Source of the DNA: Stenotrophomonas maltophilia
GTDB lineage: Bacteria; Pseudomonadota; Gammaproteobacteria; Xanthomonadales; Xanthomonadaceae
Direction of reading: 5' to 3'
DNA length: 64,000 nt
Assembly: GCF_001676385.1 (NCBI RefSeq)
Contig: NZ_LYVJ01000011.1
Span: 147,783 to 211,782, forward strand
Shown here: in pieces, positions 6,690 through 15,629 of the stretch
Numbering within the stretch: the first letter of the stretch is position 1
Layout: the number at the start of each line of letters is the position of its first letter
Notes under the pieces: generated by a model
Seen by the model: only the letters and a program-made list of their open reading frames with translations
The model's database searches: none
Told to the model about the DNA's origin: nothing
Translations under genes and position numbers: made by a program

Positions 6690-7734
6690 TTCGGCTCGTT
6701 CTCCGCGCAGCCTCATCGTAGATTTCCTTGTGGCGCCCAGTGTACTTATCTCCATTGCCCGAGAGCACGCCTCTATTGCGATGGAGAACTTCATGGACGA
6801 TGGTGTCATATAGCTCTCTCTTCTGAGCATCAGAAAGGACCTCAAGATACTGCTTGTCTAAGTAGAGCCTTCTGGTTACGTGATTGTACTGCCCGGCCAC
6901 ATTTCCCATATCCCTTACAAATGGATCACGTGCAGGGAAATCAAGATCCGTTTCCGTTGCCTTCGCGAGTGCGTATAGGCGATCAATGTCTTCCTGAGTC
7001 AAACCTAGTGGATCAATGAAGTTTATTGGATTCCCCGAGACGTACGCGTAGGTATTCAATCCCCCCGCCAAGCCAATTGGATCACTCTGCACATACCGGC
7101 CAATGCTCGCGTCATAGTCGCGGAAGCCGTTGTACCAGAGGCCGCTTTCCGCGTCGTAGTACTGGCCCGGGAAGCCAGTGTTCAACCCGCCAATCTCATC
7201 CTTCTGGACACTGCGTCCATAGGCGTAGTTGTACGCCTTCCAGACGGTCTGCTGGCTTGGGCTGGTGACGAACTCAGGGCGTCCCAAATGATCGGTATGC
7301 ACGTAATTGTGCTGCCCGCTGCGGGCCAGCCCCACCAGTTCGCCTTCGAACCAGAAGTAGTTGGTCCACACGCCATTGTTCAGTTCGGTCATGAGCTGGT
7401 TCTGACCGGCGTAGAAGTAGCGACTATTGGTGTTCTGATTGATCTTCGCAACGCGCTGCCCCTGCGCATTCAACACGTAGTCGGTCGCTGCGCCTCCGAT
7501 GTTGCTGCGGCTCATGCGATTGAAGGCGTCGTACTCGAAGGTGCTGATCCGGCTGCCGGCGGTTTCGCTGATGCGATTTCCCAATGCGTCGTACTGGTAC
7601 TGACGGTTGCCGTCCTGGTTGGTGTAGTTCAGCACCCGGTTGCTCCCCGGGTCGATGCTGTACTGGGTCAGCTGATTTCCTGCCTGATAGCGGTCGTGAT
7701 TGCCGCCGGCATGATGCATCGATGCAATGGACAC
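6649..7734 (-). CDS. RHS-repeat protein, 5'-truncated, with HExxH toxin-like C-terminal tip
   Basis: 361 residues. Residues 1-130 contain YD/RHS repeats (YQYDALGNRISE, FEYDAFNRMSR). Residues 130-245 form the RHS core: YVHTDHLGRPEFVTS, GLWYNGFRDYDASIGRYVQ, and the boundary GNPINFIDPLGL. After PLGL comes a 116-residue variable tip with VHEVLHRNRG (HExxH at 314-318) and a later H at 335 followed by KEIYDE, which suggests a zincin metallopeptidase toxin. Complete RHS proteins usually exceed 1000 residues; here only the end is left, and just 88 bases separate the start from the radical SAM gene, so the 5' part was lost or the tip arrived as a displaced cassette. It may be silent without the cage region. 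Confidence 0.8.
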   Translation of the reverse strand: MSIASMHHAGGNHDRYQAGNQLTQYSIDPGSNRVLNYTNQDGNRQYQYDALGNRISETAGSRISTFEYDAFNRMSRSNIGGAATDYVLNAQGQRVAKINQNTNSRYFYAGQNQLMTELNNGVWTNYFWFEGELVGLARSGQHNYVHTDHLGRPEFVTSPSQQTVWKAYNYAYGRSVQKDEIGGLNTGFPGQYYDAESGLWYNGFRDYDASIGRYVQSDPIGLAGGLNTYAYVSGNPINFIDPLGLTQEDIDRLYALAKATETDLDFPARDPFVRDMGNVAGQYNHVTRRLYLDKQYLEVLSDAQKRELYDTIVHEVLHRNRGVLSGNGDKYTGRHKEIYDEAARRTSRNAARIKLATESCE

Positions 7735-7822
7735 ACGTAACGCTTTTCATGCATTGCCCCTTAATCAGGCACAGCACACCGCGACGAAACCGTGAGTGCA
7801 TTCGCCGGCTGTTGTAGGCACC

Positions 7823-8914
7823 TCAGAAGAGCGAACCCTGCGGCGAATCCTTCTTCGGCGGCAACGGCTTCTCGAACCGGCTGCAGTCCAGCTTCGGCCA
7901 ATGGCTGTTCTGCGCGTTGAAGCCTAACCGCTTGCGCGCCAGCTTGAAGCGGTTGTTCAACAGATCGGCATACACGCCCTGGCCGCGCATGCGTGTGCCG
8001 AACTGGCTGTCGTAGTCCTTGCCGCCGCGCAGCTGCTGGATGGTGCTCATCACATGCGCGGCGCGATCGGGATGGTGCGTATCGAGCCAGTCGCGGAACA
8101 GCGGCGCCACTTCCAGTGGCAGGCGCAGCAGCACGTAGCCTGCGGTGCTCGCACCTGCGTCGTGTGCGGCCTCCAGCACGGCTTCCAGCTCGCTGTCGTT
8201 GATCCATGGAATCACCGGCGCCACCATCACCCCGACTGGAATGCCGGCTTCATGCAGCCGCTTCATCGCGCGCAGCCGTGCATGCGGTGCGGATGCGCGC
8301 GGTTCCAGCTTTGCGGAAAGATGCGGGTCCAGCGAAGTCACCGAGAAATGCACGCTGACCAGGTTCTCCGCGGCCAACGGTGCAAGCAGATCGATATCGC
8401 GCTCGACCAGCGCGTTCTTGGTGATCAGCGAGAACGGATGCTTGGTTTCCAGCATCACCTCGATCAGCTGGCGGGTGAGTTTGAACTTGCGTTCGATCGG
8501 CTGGTACGCGTCGGTGTTGATGCCCAGGGCGATCGGCTGCGGCACGTAGCCCGGTTTCGACAGTTCCTTGCGCAGCAACTGCGGCGCATTGGTCTTGGCG
8601 AACAGCTTGGTTTCGAAGTCCAGGCCCGGCGACAGGTTCAGATAGGCGTGCGAGGGGCGCGCGAAGCAGTAGGAACATCCATGCTCGCAACCGCGATACG
8701 GATTCACCGACTGGCTGAATCCCACGTCCGGTGAATTGTTGCGGGTGATGATGGTGCGCGCGGTTTCAGCGCGTACTTCGGTGCGCAGGCGCGGGGCGAG
8801 GAATTCTTCGCTCTCGTCGGCCGCCCAGCCGTCGTCCACCGCCTCGCTGACGGTGCTCTCAAAGCGCCCGGCAAGGTGGGACGTGGAACCTCTGCCCTTG
8901 ATCGCGATACCCAT
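7823..8914 (-). CDS. PA0069-family radical SAM protein
   Basis: A 363-residue radical SAM enzyme. The cluster-binding motif is CEHGCSYC (C-x3-C-x2-C) near residue 76, preceded by SVNPYRGC as in the SplB-like/PA0069 group. LVSVHFSVTSLD and VMVAPVIPWIND are further family landmarks. The C-terminus (RFEKPLPPKK-DSPQGSLF) is typical of xanthomonad members. The reaction is not established. The start ATG 8914 gives the usual length. No operon partner: the truncated RHS gene lies downstream and a repeat pair lies upstream. Confidence 0.85.
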   Translation of the reverse strand: MGIAIKGRGSTSHLAGRFESTVSEAVDDGWAADESEEFLAPRLRTEVRAETARTIITRNNSPDVGFSQSVNPYRGCEHGCSYCFARPSHAYLNLSPGLDFETKLFAKTNAPQLLRKELSKPGYVPQPIALGINTDAYQPIERKFKLTRQLIEVMLETKHPFSLITKNALVERDIDLLAPLAAENLVSVHFSVTSLDPHLSAKLEPRASAPHARLRAMKRLHEAGIPVGVMVAPVIPWINDSELEAVLEAAHDAGASTAGYVLLRLPLEVAPLFRDWLDTHHPDRAAHVMSTIQQLRGGKDYDSQFGTRMRGQGVYADLLNNRFKLARKRLGFNAQNSHWPKLDCSRFEKPLPPKKDSPQGSLF

Positions 8915-8977
8915 TGCGGCAGATTACGCCGCAGCCGTCTCAATGGCTGCGACGGCCTCCTGAAGGGTTCAGGCGAG

Positions 8978-9047
8978 GCTGAGCCGAGCGTGGGCTCGGC
9001 TCTACAGGGCACCCGTATCACTGCAGAGCCGAGCCCATGCTCGGCTG
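8978..9047. repeat. SMAG-type palindromes, two units
   Basis: GAGCCGAGCGTGGGCTCGGCTCTAC (unit ending at 9005) and GCAGAGCCGAGCCCATGCTC onward (9023-9047) are two hairpins with the shared GAGCCGAG/CTCGGCTC stem. They lie between the start of the radical SAM gene and the stop of pdxJ. Confidence 0.8.
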
Positions 9048-9057
9048 CACCCCTGGG

Positions 9058-9801
9058 TCAGAGCAGCGCCAGGTACCCCCGCACCGTGGCGTCCAACCCG
9101 TCATACAGCGCCTCGCCGATCAGCGCATGGCCGATCGACACCTCCAGCACGTCCGGCACGTGGGCCAGGAAATCGCGCAGGTTGTCCTGCGACAGGTCGT
9201 GGCCGGCGTTGACGCCCAAGCCCACCGCCTGCGCCCGCCGCGCCGCGGTGGCGAACAGCGCCAGCATCGCCTCGGCATTGCCGGCGCCGTACGCTTCGGC
9301 GTAGGGGCCGGTGTACAGCTCGACGCGGTCGGCACCCACCTCGGCGGCCTGCTCCAGCAGTGGATTGCCGGCATCGACAAACAGGCTGACCCGGCAGCCC
9401 ATCGCCTTCAGCTCGGCGACCAGCGGGCGCAGCCGTTCGCCGTCGCGCTCGAAGTCGAATCCATGGTCGGAAGTGATCTGGCCATCACTGTCGGGCACCA
9501 GGGTGGCTTGCGCCGGACGCGTCTGTGCGCACAGTGGCAGCAGGCCCGGGTAACCTTCGCGCGGTGGCGCGAAAGGGTTGCCTTCGATGTTGAATTCAAC
9601 GCCCCGCGCGCGGGTCAGCCGGGACAGGGCCAGCACGTCCTCGGCAGTGATATGGCGGCGGTCTGGGCGCGGGTGCACCGTGATGCCATGCGCGCCGGCG
9701 TCCAGGCAGGCCTGGGCTGCGCGCACCACGTCCGGTTCGGTACCGCCGCGCGAATTGCGCAAGACGGCGATCTTGTTGACGTTGACGCTGAGCTGGGTCA
9801 T
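9058..9801 (-). CDS. pdxJ: Pyridoxine 5'-phosphate synthase PdxJ
   Basis: A 247-residue PdxJ that condenses 1-deoxy-D-xylulose 5-phosphate with 3-amino-2-oxopropyl phosphate to give pyridoxine 5'-phosphate, the ring-forming step of vitamin B6 synthesis. Landmarks: [55 protein letters not shown] and [10 protein letters not shown]. Start and length match the family. It lies 9 bases after a small membrane-protein gene on the same strand and downstream of the Ton cluster and cardiolipin synthase, an arrangement I remember from xanthomonads. Confidence 0.95.
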   Translation of the reverse strand: MTQLSVNVNKIAVLRNSRGGTEPDVVRAAQACLDAGAHGITVHPRPDRRHITAEDVLALSRLTRARGVEFNIEGNPFAPPREGYPGLLPLCAQTRPAQATLVPDSDGQITSDHGFDFERDGERLRPLVAELKAMGCRVSLFVDAGNPLLEQAAEVGADRVELYTGPYAEAYGAGNAEAMLALFATAARRAQAVGLGVNAGHDLSQDNLRDFLAHVPDVLEVSIGHALIGEALYDGLDATVRGYLALL

Positions 9802-9810
9802 CGAACGAAA

Positions 9811-10077
9811 CTACCTGGAAAGGGAGGAGGGACCCTGGTCGGCGGCTTCGCCACGACGGGCCTCGGCCTGTTCGCGCAGGCGCCGCAGCTCCTCGGCATC
9901 GACCAGGGTCGAAGGATCCCGCTGCAGGTCCCCGAAGCGCGCCACGTAGCGGCCGCGGACCCAGGCCAGCAGGAAGACCAGGGCCCCCAGCAGGCCCAGG
10001 GCCATCAGCCCCGGGCTCGGGGTCTTGAGCGCAACGGCGAAGCAGCCCAGCGCCGGCAGCAGATATAGCCAATACAT
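9811..10077 (-). CDS. Small membrane protein upstream of pdxJ
   Basis: An 88-residue protein with two hydrophobic helices (MYWLYLLPALGCFAVAL and LMALGLLGALVFLLAW), then a basic turn (VRGRYVARFG) and a charged helical tail. The ATG at 10077 has a good GGGGAG ribosome site seven bases upstream. Translation ends nine bases before the pdxJ start, so the pair is probably co-transcribed. Function unknown. Confidence 0.75.
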   Translation of the reverse strand: MYWLYLLPALGCFAVALKTPSPGLMALGLLGALVFLLAWVRGRYVARFGDLQRDPSTLVDAEELRRLREQAEARRGEAADQGPSSLSR

Positions 10078-10117
10078 AGTCAGGCTCCCCGGAATGTCGC
10101 CGCAGTGTAGCGCTGCG

Positions 10118-11578
10118 TCAGAGCAGCGGCGAGGCCAGGCGGGCGAAGGCCTCCGGCAGGCGGTGCAGCCACAGCGAGCGGCCGGCCTGGTCGTGTACCC
10201 GCGTGGAACGGTCGAATTCGCCCTGCAGCAGTTCGGCCAGCGCGGCAACCCGGTCACGGTCGCTGATCATCATCGACAGTTCGAAGTTCAGGCGGAAGCT
10301 GCGGTGATCGAAGTTGGCGCTGCCGACAATGCAGACATCCTCATCGGCAATGAATGCCTTGGTATGCAGCATGCGCGGGCCATACTCGTAGATCTTCACT
10401 CCGGCGTGCAGCAGCTCATCGAAGTACGAGCGGGCCGCCTGGGTGACGAACCAGGAGTCACTCATCTTGGGGACGAGTAGGCGCACGTCCAGCCCGCCGA
10501 GCGCAGCCGAGGTCAGGGCCATCCGCGCCGCTTCGCCCGGTACGAAGTAGGGAGTGACCAGCCAGACCCGCTCGCGCGCCTCCTGGATTGCCGCCACATG
10601 CACGCGGTGGATGGTTTCCCAGCCCGAATCCGGGCCCGACACCAGCACCTGCGCGTTGATCGGGCCATCACCGCGCAGGGGCATGTCGGCCGGCCACAGC
10701 CGTGCCACCTGCAGCCGCGAGGGGTCCTGCCCACTGGCGTACAGCCAGTCTTCGGCGAAGACCAGCTGCAGGCTGCGCACCACGTGGCCGCGGATGCGCA
10801 TGTGCAGGTCGCGGTAGGCATCGGCCCGGCGGCGTTCGTCCTCCTCATCGGTGATGTTGATGCCACCGGTGAAGGCCACGCGTCCATCGACGATGACCAG
10901 CTTGCGGTGGGTCCGCAGGTTCAACCACGGTCGCTTGAAGGGTTTCAGCAACTGCCGCGGATGGAACCAGATGGCTTCGCCGCCGGCCTCGAGCAGGGGT
11001 TGCAGGAAGCGGCGCGGCAATGCAGACGATCCCACGGCATCCAGCAACAGCCGGACCTGCACGCCGACACGCGCGCGCTCGACCAGCGCATCACGCAGCG
11101 CCGTGCCTGCGTGATCGGAATTGAAGATGTAGTACTCCAGGTGGACATGGTCGCGCGCCTGGGCGATGGCATCGAGCAGCGCGGCGTAGGTGGCCGCGCC
11201 ATCCACCAGCCAGGTGACTTCGGTGGCACTGCTCGGCGCCAGTCCGGTCGTGGCCTGGGCGACCTTGGCCAGTTCGGTGCAGTCCGCGTCGGGCGGGCAG
11301 ACGTCGCTGTAGTGCTCCATGCCTGAGCGTGCACGGCCACGCCGCAGCCGCTGGCGTTTCACCTTCTGCGGGCCCAGCAGGTAATAGATGAAGAGTCCCA
11401 GGTAGGGCAGCAGCGCCAACGACAGGATCCAGCTCAGCGTGGCCACCGGTTCGCGCTTCTGCAGGATGATCCAGCCGGTCAGCGCCAACAGGTACAACAG
11501 ATAGGCGACCGCGAGGATCGTGCCGAGGTGGGCGATGCCATCGAGCCAGTGGCGCAGGGAATCGAAGAGGGCGAGCAT
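10118..11578 (-). CDS. cls: Cardiolipin synthase (phospholipase D superfamily)
   Basis: A 486-residue inner-membrane enzyme that joins two phosphatidylglycerols into cardiolipin and glycerol. Two N-terminal membrane helices (AHLGTILAVAYLLYLLALTGW and LSWILSLALLPYLGLFIYYL, about 17-70) precede two PLD domains. Both HKD motifs are intact: THRKLVIVDG near residue 224 and LHTKAFIADE near 403, each followed by the GG or GSAN signature (FTGGINI, GSANFD). ATG 11578 gives the usual length for ClsA-type enzymes; an in-frame extension to 11677 would start in repeat DNA. It is followed by the small membrane gene and pdxJ on the same strand. Confidence 0.93.
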   Translation of the reverse strand: MLALFDSLRHWLDGIAHLGTILAVAYLLYLLALTGWIILQKREPVATLSWILSLALLPYLGLFIYYLLGPQKVKRQRLRRGRARSGMEHYSDVCPPDADCTELAKVAQATTGLAPSSATEVTWLVDGAATYAALLDAIAQARDHVHLEYYIFNSDHAGTALRDALVERARVGVQVRLLLDAVGSSALPRRFLQPLLEAGGEAIWFHPRQLLKPFKRPWLNLRTHRKLVIVDGRVAFTGGINITDEEDERRRADAYRDLHMRIRGHVVRSLQLVFAEDWLYASGQDPSRLQVARLWPADMPLRGDGPINAQVLVSGPDSGWETIHRVHVAAIQEARERVWLVTPYFVPGEAARMALTSAALGGLDVRLLVPKMSDSWFVTQAARSYFDELLHAGVKIYEYGPRMLHTKAFIADEDVCIVGSANFDHRSFRLNFELSMMISDRDRVAALAELLQGEFDRSTRVHDQAGRSLWLHRLPEAFARLASPLL

Positions 11579-11609
11579 GCGCCGATCATAGCGGCGCATG
11601 CCACTTGAT

Positions 11610-11652
11610 GGGGTCAGATCCCTTTTCCGCAGGAAAAGGGATCTGAGACCCC
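11610..11652. repeat. Palindrome of the GGGGTCAGATCC family
   Basis: GGGGTCAGATCCC and GGGATCTGAGACCCC form the outer arms of a long near-perfect hairpin. The inner arms are CTTTTCC and GGAAAAG around a GCA loop. The same outer arm occurs at 35008, 35081, 42085, 58755, 58819 and 59279 with different inner arms. Confidence 0.8.
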
Positions 11653-11675
11653 AACCGGTGCGCCACGACGAGAAC

Positions 11676-11707
11676 AAAAAAAAACGCCCCTGTTTCCAGG
11701 GGCGTCT
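11676..11707 (-). terminator. Rho-independent terminator of the tonB-exbBD1D2 cluster
   Basis: Read on the minus strand: GCCCCTGGAAACAGGGGC-type hairpin (GACGCCCCTGGAAACAGGGG) followed by nine T residues. It lies 38 bases beyond the exbD2 stop. Confidence 0.9.
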
Positions 11708-11744
11708 GCAGTCGCGTCATGACTGGAGTGTTGCGGTATTGCGA

Positions 11745-12158
11745 TTACTGCTGCACAAAACCGATCTTCTTCATCTGAGCGTTCTTCGCGGCAGCCAGCA
11801 CCTTGGCCATCACGTCGTACTCCGAATCCGGGCTCGCATCGATGCGCAGTTCCGGCTGGTTGGTCGGGTCACGCTGGACCTCCTGTTCCATCCGCTGCTG
11901 CAGTTCGTGCGTGCTGATCGGGCTGTTGTTCCACGAGACCTGGTTGCTGGCGTCGATCTTCAGTTCGATCGGCGGCGGCGGTTCGACCAGCTGCGGCGGT
12001 GGGTTGAGCACGCGCTGCGGCAGGTCCACGGCGATCGGGTACGTCATGATCGGCGCGGTCACGATGAAGATGATCAGCAGAACCAGCATCACGTCCACGA
12101 GGGGCGTGACGTTGATGTCTGCCATGGGGCCCTTGCCACCACCACTACTGAATGCCAT
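11745..12158 (-). CDS. exbD2: ExbD-family biopolymer transporter, second copy (ExbD2)
   Basis: A 137-residue inner-membrane protein with one N-terminal helix and a periplasmic domain. The start ([28 protein letters not shown]) is nearly identical to ExbD1; the aspartate of [12 protein letters not shown] is the conserved proton-pathway residue. The periplasmic part ([21 protein letters not shown]) differs from ExbD1. It is separated from exbD1 by only three bases and is last before the terminator. In Xanthomonas a second ExbD is required for uptake of some substrates only; whether that holds here is unknown. Confidence 0.93.
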   Translation of the reverse strand: MAFSSGGGKGPMADINVTPLVDVMLVLLIIFIVTAPIMTYPIAVDLPQRVLNPPPQLVEPPPPIELKIDASNQVSWNNSPISTHELQQRMEQEVQRDPTNQPELRIDASPDSEYDVMAKVLAAAKNAQMKKIGFVQQ

Positions 12159-12161
12159 GGC

Positions 12162-12587
12162 TTATTGCCCCTTTTCTTTGGTCGCGACGAAGCCGACGTC
12201 CAGCATGCCCTGTTCCTGCGCAACCTTGGTCAGGTCGTTGATGACGCGCATCTTGGTGGTGCGGTCACCACGCAGGTTCAATGGCGGCTGCGGGGTCTGC
12301 TGGGCGGCGGTCGCCAAGCGCGACTCGAGAGTCTGCTTGTTGATTTCTTCGTCGTTCCAGTAGATCGAGCCGTCTTCCTTGACTGCCAGCGTGATCGGGT
12401 TCGGACGCTTTTCAGCATCTTCCGGCTTCTGGATCAGGTTGGCTTCCGGCAGATCCACCTTGACCTTGTGGGACATCAGGGGCGCCGTGATGATGAAGAT
12501 GATCAGCAGCACCAGCATCACGTCCACGAGGGGCGTGACGTTGATGTCGGCCATGGGGCCGCCGCTGTTACCACTACTGAAAGCCAT
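12162..12587 (-). CDS. exbD1: ExbD-family biopolymer transporter, first copy (ExbD1)
   Basis: A 141-residue ExbD with the membrane helix [19 protein letters not shown] and its conserved aspartate, then a periplasmic domain (KVDLPEANLIQKPEDAEKR). Together with ExbB it forms the proton-driven motor that energises TonB. It follows exbB by 57 bases, and the next gene is three bases away, so it is translated within the cluster. Confidence 0.94.
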   Translation of the reverse strand: MAFSSGNSGGPMADINVTPLVDVMLVLLIIFIITAPLMSHKVKVDLPEANLIQKPEDAEKRPNPITLAVKEDGSIYWNDEEINKQTLESRLATAAQQTPQPPLNLRGDRTTKMRVINDLTKVAQEQGMLDVGFVATKEKGQ

Positions 12588-12644
12588 AACGGGCTCCGTC
12601 TAATCTTGGTGACTACTGCTTCGTCTGGATGACGCGCGCCGCAA

Positions 12645-13406
12645 TTAGCGGACGCGCGAACCGGTGGCGAAGAAGTCGTGCAGGTCGTGCGCGAAGGTGT
12701 CGAACTTGCTGATGGTCGCGCTGTTGACCTTGCTGAAGAAGTTGAAGGCGAACACGGCCGGGATCGCGACGAACAGACCGATCGCGGTCATGATCAGCGC
12801 TTCACCCACCGGGCCGGCAACGGCGTCGATCGAAGCGGAGCCGGTGGCACCGATCTTGATCAGCGCGCCGTAGATGCCCCACACGGTACCCAGCAGACCG
12901 ACGAACGGAGCGGTCGCGCCGACGGTAGCCAGCAGGGTCATGCCCGACTGCAGCTTGTTGCTTTCGCGGGTGACGGCCTGGCGCAGGGCGCGGTCGACGA
13001 ACTCCGAACGGCTCAGGTTCTCACCCAGGCCACCGGTGGCACCGCCTTCAGCGCGCTGGTGGTGCGCAGCAGCCTGGGCAGCATCCAGGGCGATCTTCGA
13101 GAACGGCTCGGAAGCCGGCTGCTCTTCCATCGCGCGGATGGCGTCCTGCGCGTTCGGGGTGTCCCAGAACAGGCTGACGACGCGGTCGGCCGCGCTCTTC
13201 AGGCGGGTGGCGCGGAAGATGTTGATGACGGTCCAGTACCAGGACATGGCCGACATCAGCACCAGGGTCAGCAGCACGACCCAGGAAACGGCGAAATCAC
13301 CCGGCTTGGTGGTCATTTCGTGGATCAGGTGCTCGAAGCCCATCTGCGACAGGGCGTTGGACGGATTGCCCCCGGCAGCAGCGGCGATGAAAATTTCCTG
13401 CAGCAT
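12645..13406 (-). CDS. exbB: ExbB-family motor protein (MotA/TolQ/ExbB)
   Basis: A 253-residue inner-membrane protein with three helices: near residues 37-57 (SWVVLLTLVLMSAMSWYW), and a C-terminal pair around GLLGTVWGIYGALIKIG and AIGLFVAIPAVFAFNFF. The family signature LLATVGATAPFVGLLGTVWG is clear. It forms the pentameric stator of the ExbBD complex. The 91-base gap to tonB holds no obvious terminator, so tonB, exbB, exbD1 and exbD2 can share a transcript. Confidence 0.95.
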   Translation of the reverse strand: MLQEIFIAAAAGGNPSNALSQMGFEHLIHEMTTKPGDFAVSWVVLLTLVLMSAMSWYWTVINIFRATRLKSAADRVVSLFWDTPNAQDAIRAMEEQPASEPFSKIALDAAQAAAHHQRAEGGATGGLGENLSRSEFVDRALRQAVTRESNKLQSGMTLLATVGATAPFVGLLGTVWGIYGALIKIGATGSASIDAVAGPVGEALIMTAIGLFVAIPAVFAFNFFSKVNSATISKFDTFAHDLHDFFATGSRVR

Positions 13407-13497
13407 GACGCTTACCTTTGTTGTGTGTGGTGATAAAGGGTGTAGCTAAGCTAAACAATCGAACCGGGCGATGTGGGGACCGCAGCCCCCGGACGCA

Positions 13498-14166
<669 letters not shown>

Positions 14167-14309
14167 GCGCCAAGAGCTCAATAGTGGGGCCGGGATGCCG
14201 GGGGCGGAATCCCTGATCAGCGGTGCATGACACCGCAGGAACCTCCAAGCTTATACCAATCCTGAGCGCCTGCGCATCAATCGAGCAGGCGTTCAGGCGT
14301 TATTCCTAC

Positions 14310-15497
14310 TTACTTCAGGTTGATGATTTTCTTGGCATCAGCCTGGTTCTTCACACCCTTCGCCAGCGCCTGCTGGGCGGCCTGCTTGGCCTCCGGGATG
14401 CGACCTTCTGCATGCAGGACGCGTGCCAGGTTCAGGAAGGTCTCACCGTCCTTGGACAGCGGGGCAGCCTTCTGCCACGCCTCGATCGCCTGCGGCACCT
14501 GGTCGGAGTAGTAGTAGGACTGGGCCAGCGCCAGGTAGACCTGGTAGTCCGGCTTCAGGATGCCCTTCTGCAACCCCTCGTTGATGACCGCGATGACGTC
14601 CTTTTCCTTGTGTTCGGTGTTGGCATAGATCGAGTACAGCTGCTTGTACTCGCGCTCTTCAGTGAGCTGGCCGCTGCTGCGCAGCTTGTCCATCACCGCA
14701 GCAGCCTTGTCCATCTGGTCGGCCTGCATGTACATGCTGGCCAGGTTCAGCTGGGCCTTCTTGTCGTTCGGGTTCCTGGTCGCCAGTGCTTCGGCTTCCT
14801 TGACGGCTTCACCGGTCTGGCCCGCTTCGGACAGGGCCGCCATCAGCAGCTGGTTCCAGTTGTCCTTCGGTTCGGCAGCACCCGCGATGGCCTGCTTCAG
14901 CACCGGGATGGCTTCCTGGTAGCGTTCCAGCTGGTACAGCGCCTGGCCCTTGGCGATCAGTTCTTCCGGCTTGGTCGACTTGCTCTCGGCGAAGTACTTG
15001 TCCAGCGTCGCCAGGCCCTCGGCCGTCTGGTCTTCCTGCAGCTGCAGCTGGCCCAGCATCAGCATCGACTGGTAATGGCCGTTGTTGTCCAGGCCGTTGA
15101 ACTGCAGGACCTGCTTCAGGTAGGCGATGGCGGCCGGAACGTCGTCGGTCTGGTAGGCCGCCTGCGAGGCCAGCTGCGCGGCCAGCGACTTGTCGTACTC
15201 GTTCGCGGCACTATCGGCCAGGATGGCGTCGGCCTGGGTGCGGGTCTCCGGGAACTTTTCCTTGTTGTAGCTGTCGATCATTTTCTGGAGCTTGCTGCCC
15301 ATCTTGGCCGAGGCCTTGGCAGTCGGCTCCTGGCGGGTCGCTTCCGGGTACAGCACTTCGGCCTTGGCCTGCTTGCCGCCACGGTTGCCACGCTCGGAGG
15401 AACGCGAGGACTGCGCGGCGGCATCGGTGACCACGGCGCCGGTCAGGGCGGTCGCGACGAGGACGGAAAGCACAGCTTTGTGGTTACGGAAAATCAT
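14310..15497 (-). CDS. Secreted tetratricopeptide-repeat protein upstream of tonB
   Basis: A 395-residue protein with a signal peptide (VLSVLVATALTGAVVTDAAAQ, cleavage after about residue 28). A charged linker precedes a solenoid of TPR-like helix pairs from about residue 100 to the end (for example ALYQLERYQEAIPVLKQAI and LARVLHAEGRIPEAKQAAQQAL). It lies just upstream of tonB on the same strand, 143 bases away. TPR proteins next to TonB motors are known in other gammaproteobacteria and have been linked to TonB function, so a periplasmic helper role is plausible here; that role is inferred from position only. Confidence 0.8.
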   Translation of the reverse strand: MIFRNHKAVLSVLVATALTGAVVTDAAAQSSRSSERGNRGGKQAKAEVLYPEATRQEPTAKASAKMGSKLQKMIDSYNKEKFPETRTQADAILADSAANEYDKSLAAQLASQAAYQTDDVPAAIAYLKQVLQFNGLDNNGHYQSMLMLGQLQLQEDQTAEGLATLDKYFAESKSTKPEELIAKGQALYQLERYQEAIPVLKQAIAGAAEPKDNWNQLLMAALSEAGQTGEAVKEAEALATRNPNDKKAQLNLASMYMQADQMDKAAAVMDKLRSSGQLTEEREYKQLYSIYANTEHKEKDVIAVINEGLQKGILKPDYQVYLALAQSYYYSDQVPQAIEAWQKAAPLSKDGETFLNLARVLHAEGRIPEAKQAAQQALAKGVKNQADAKKIINLK

Positions 15498-15629
15498 CGT
15501 TCACCTCGATCGAACCGCCGGTCAGCGGCAAAGTCGGACTGTCAGAAAAATCTGAGCCGCCAAACGTATCAGAAACAGATGGCGTGAGAAATCGTTTTAT
15601 GTGCTGCAATACAGCATAGAACTGCGCAC

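Noticed and set aside
14266..14294. Inverted repeat GCGCCTGC/GCAGGCGT after the TPR gene as a terminator before tonB.
   Set aside because: The stem is short, the loop is long and there is no T-run, so read-through into tonB remains possible.
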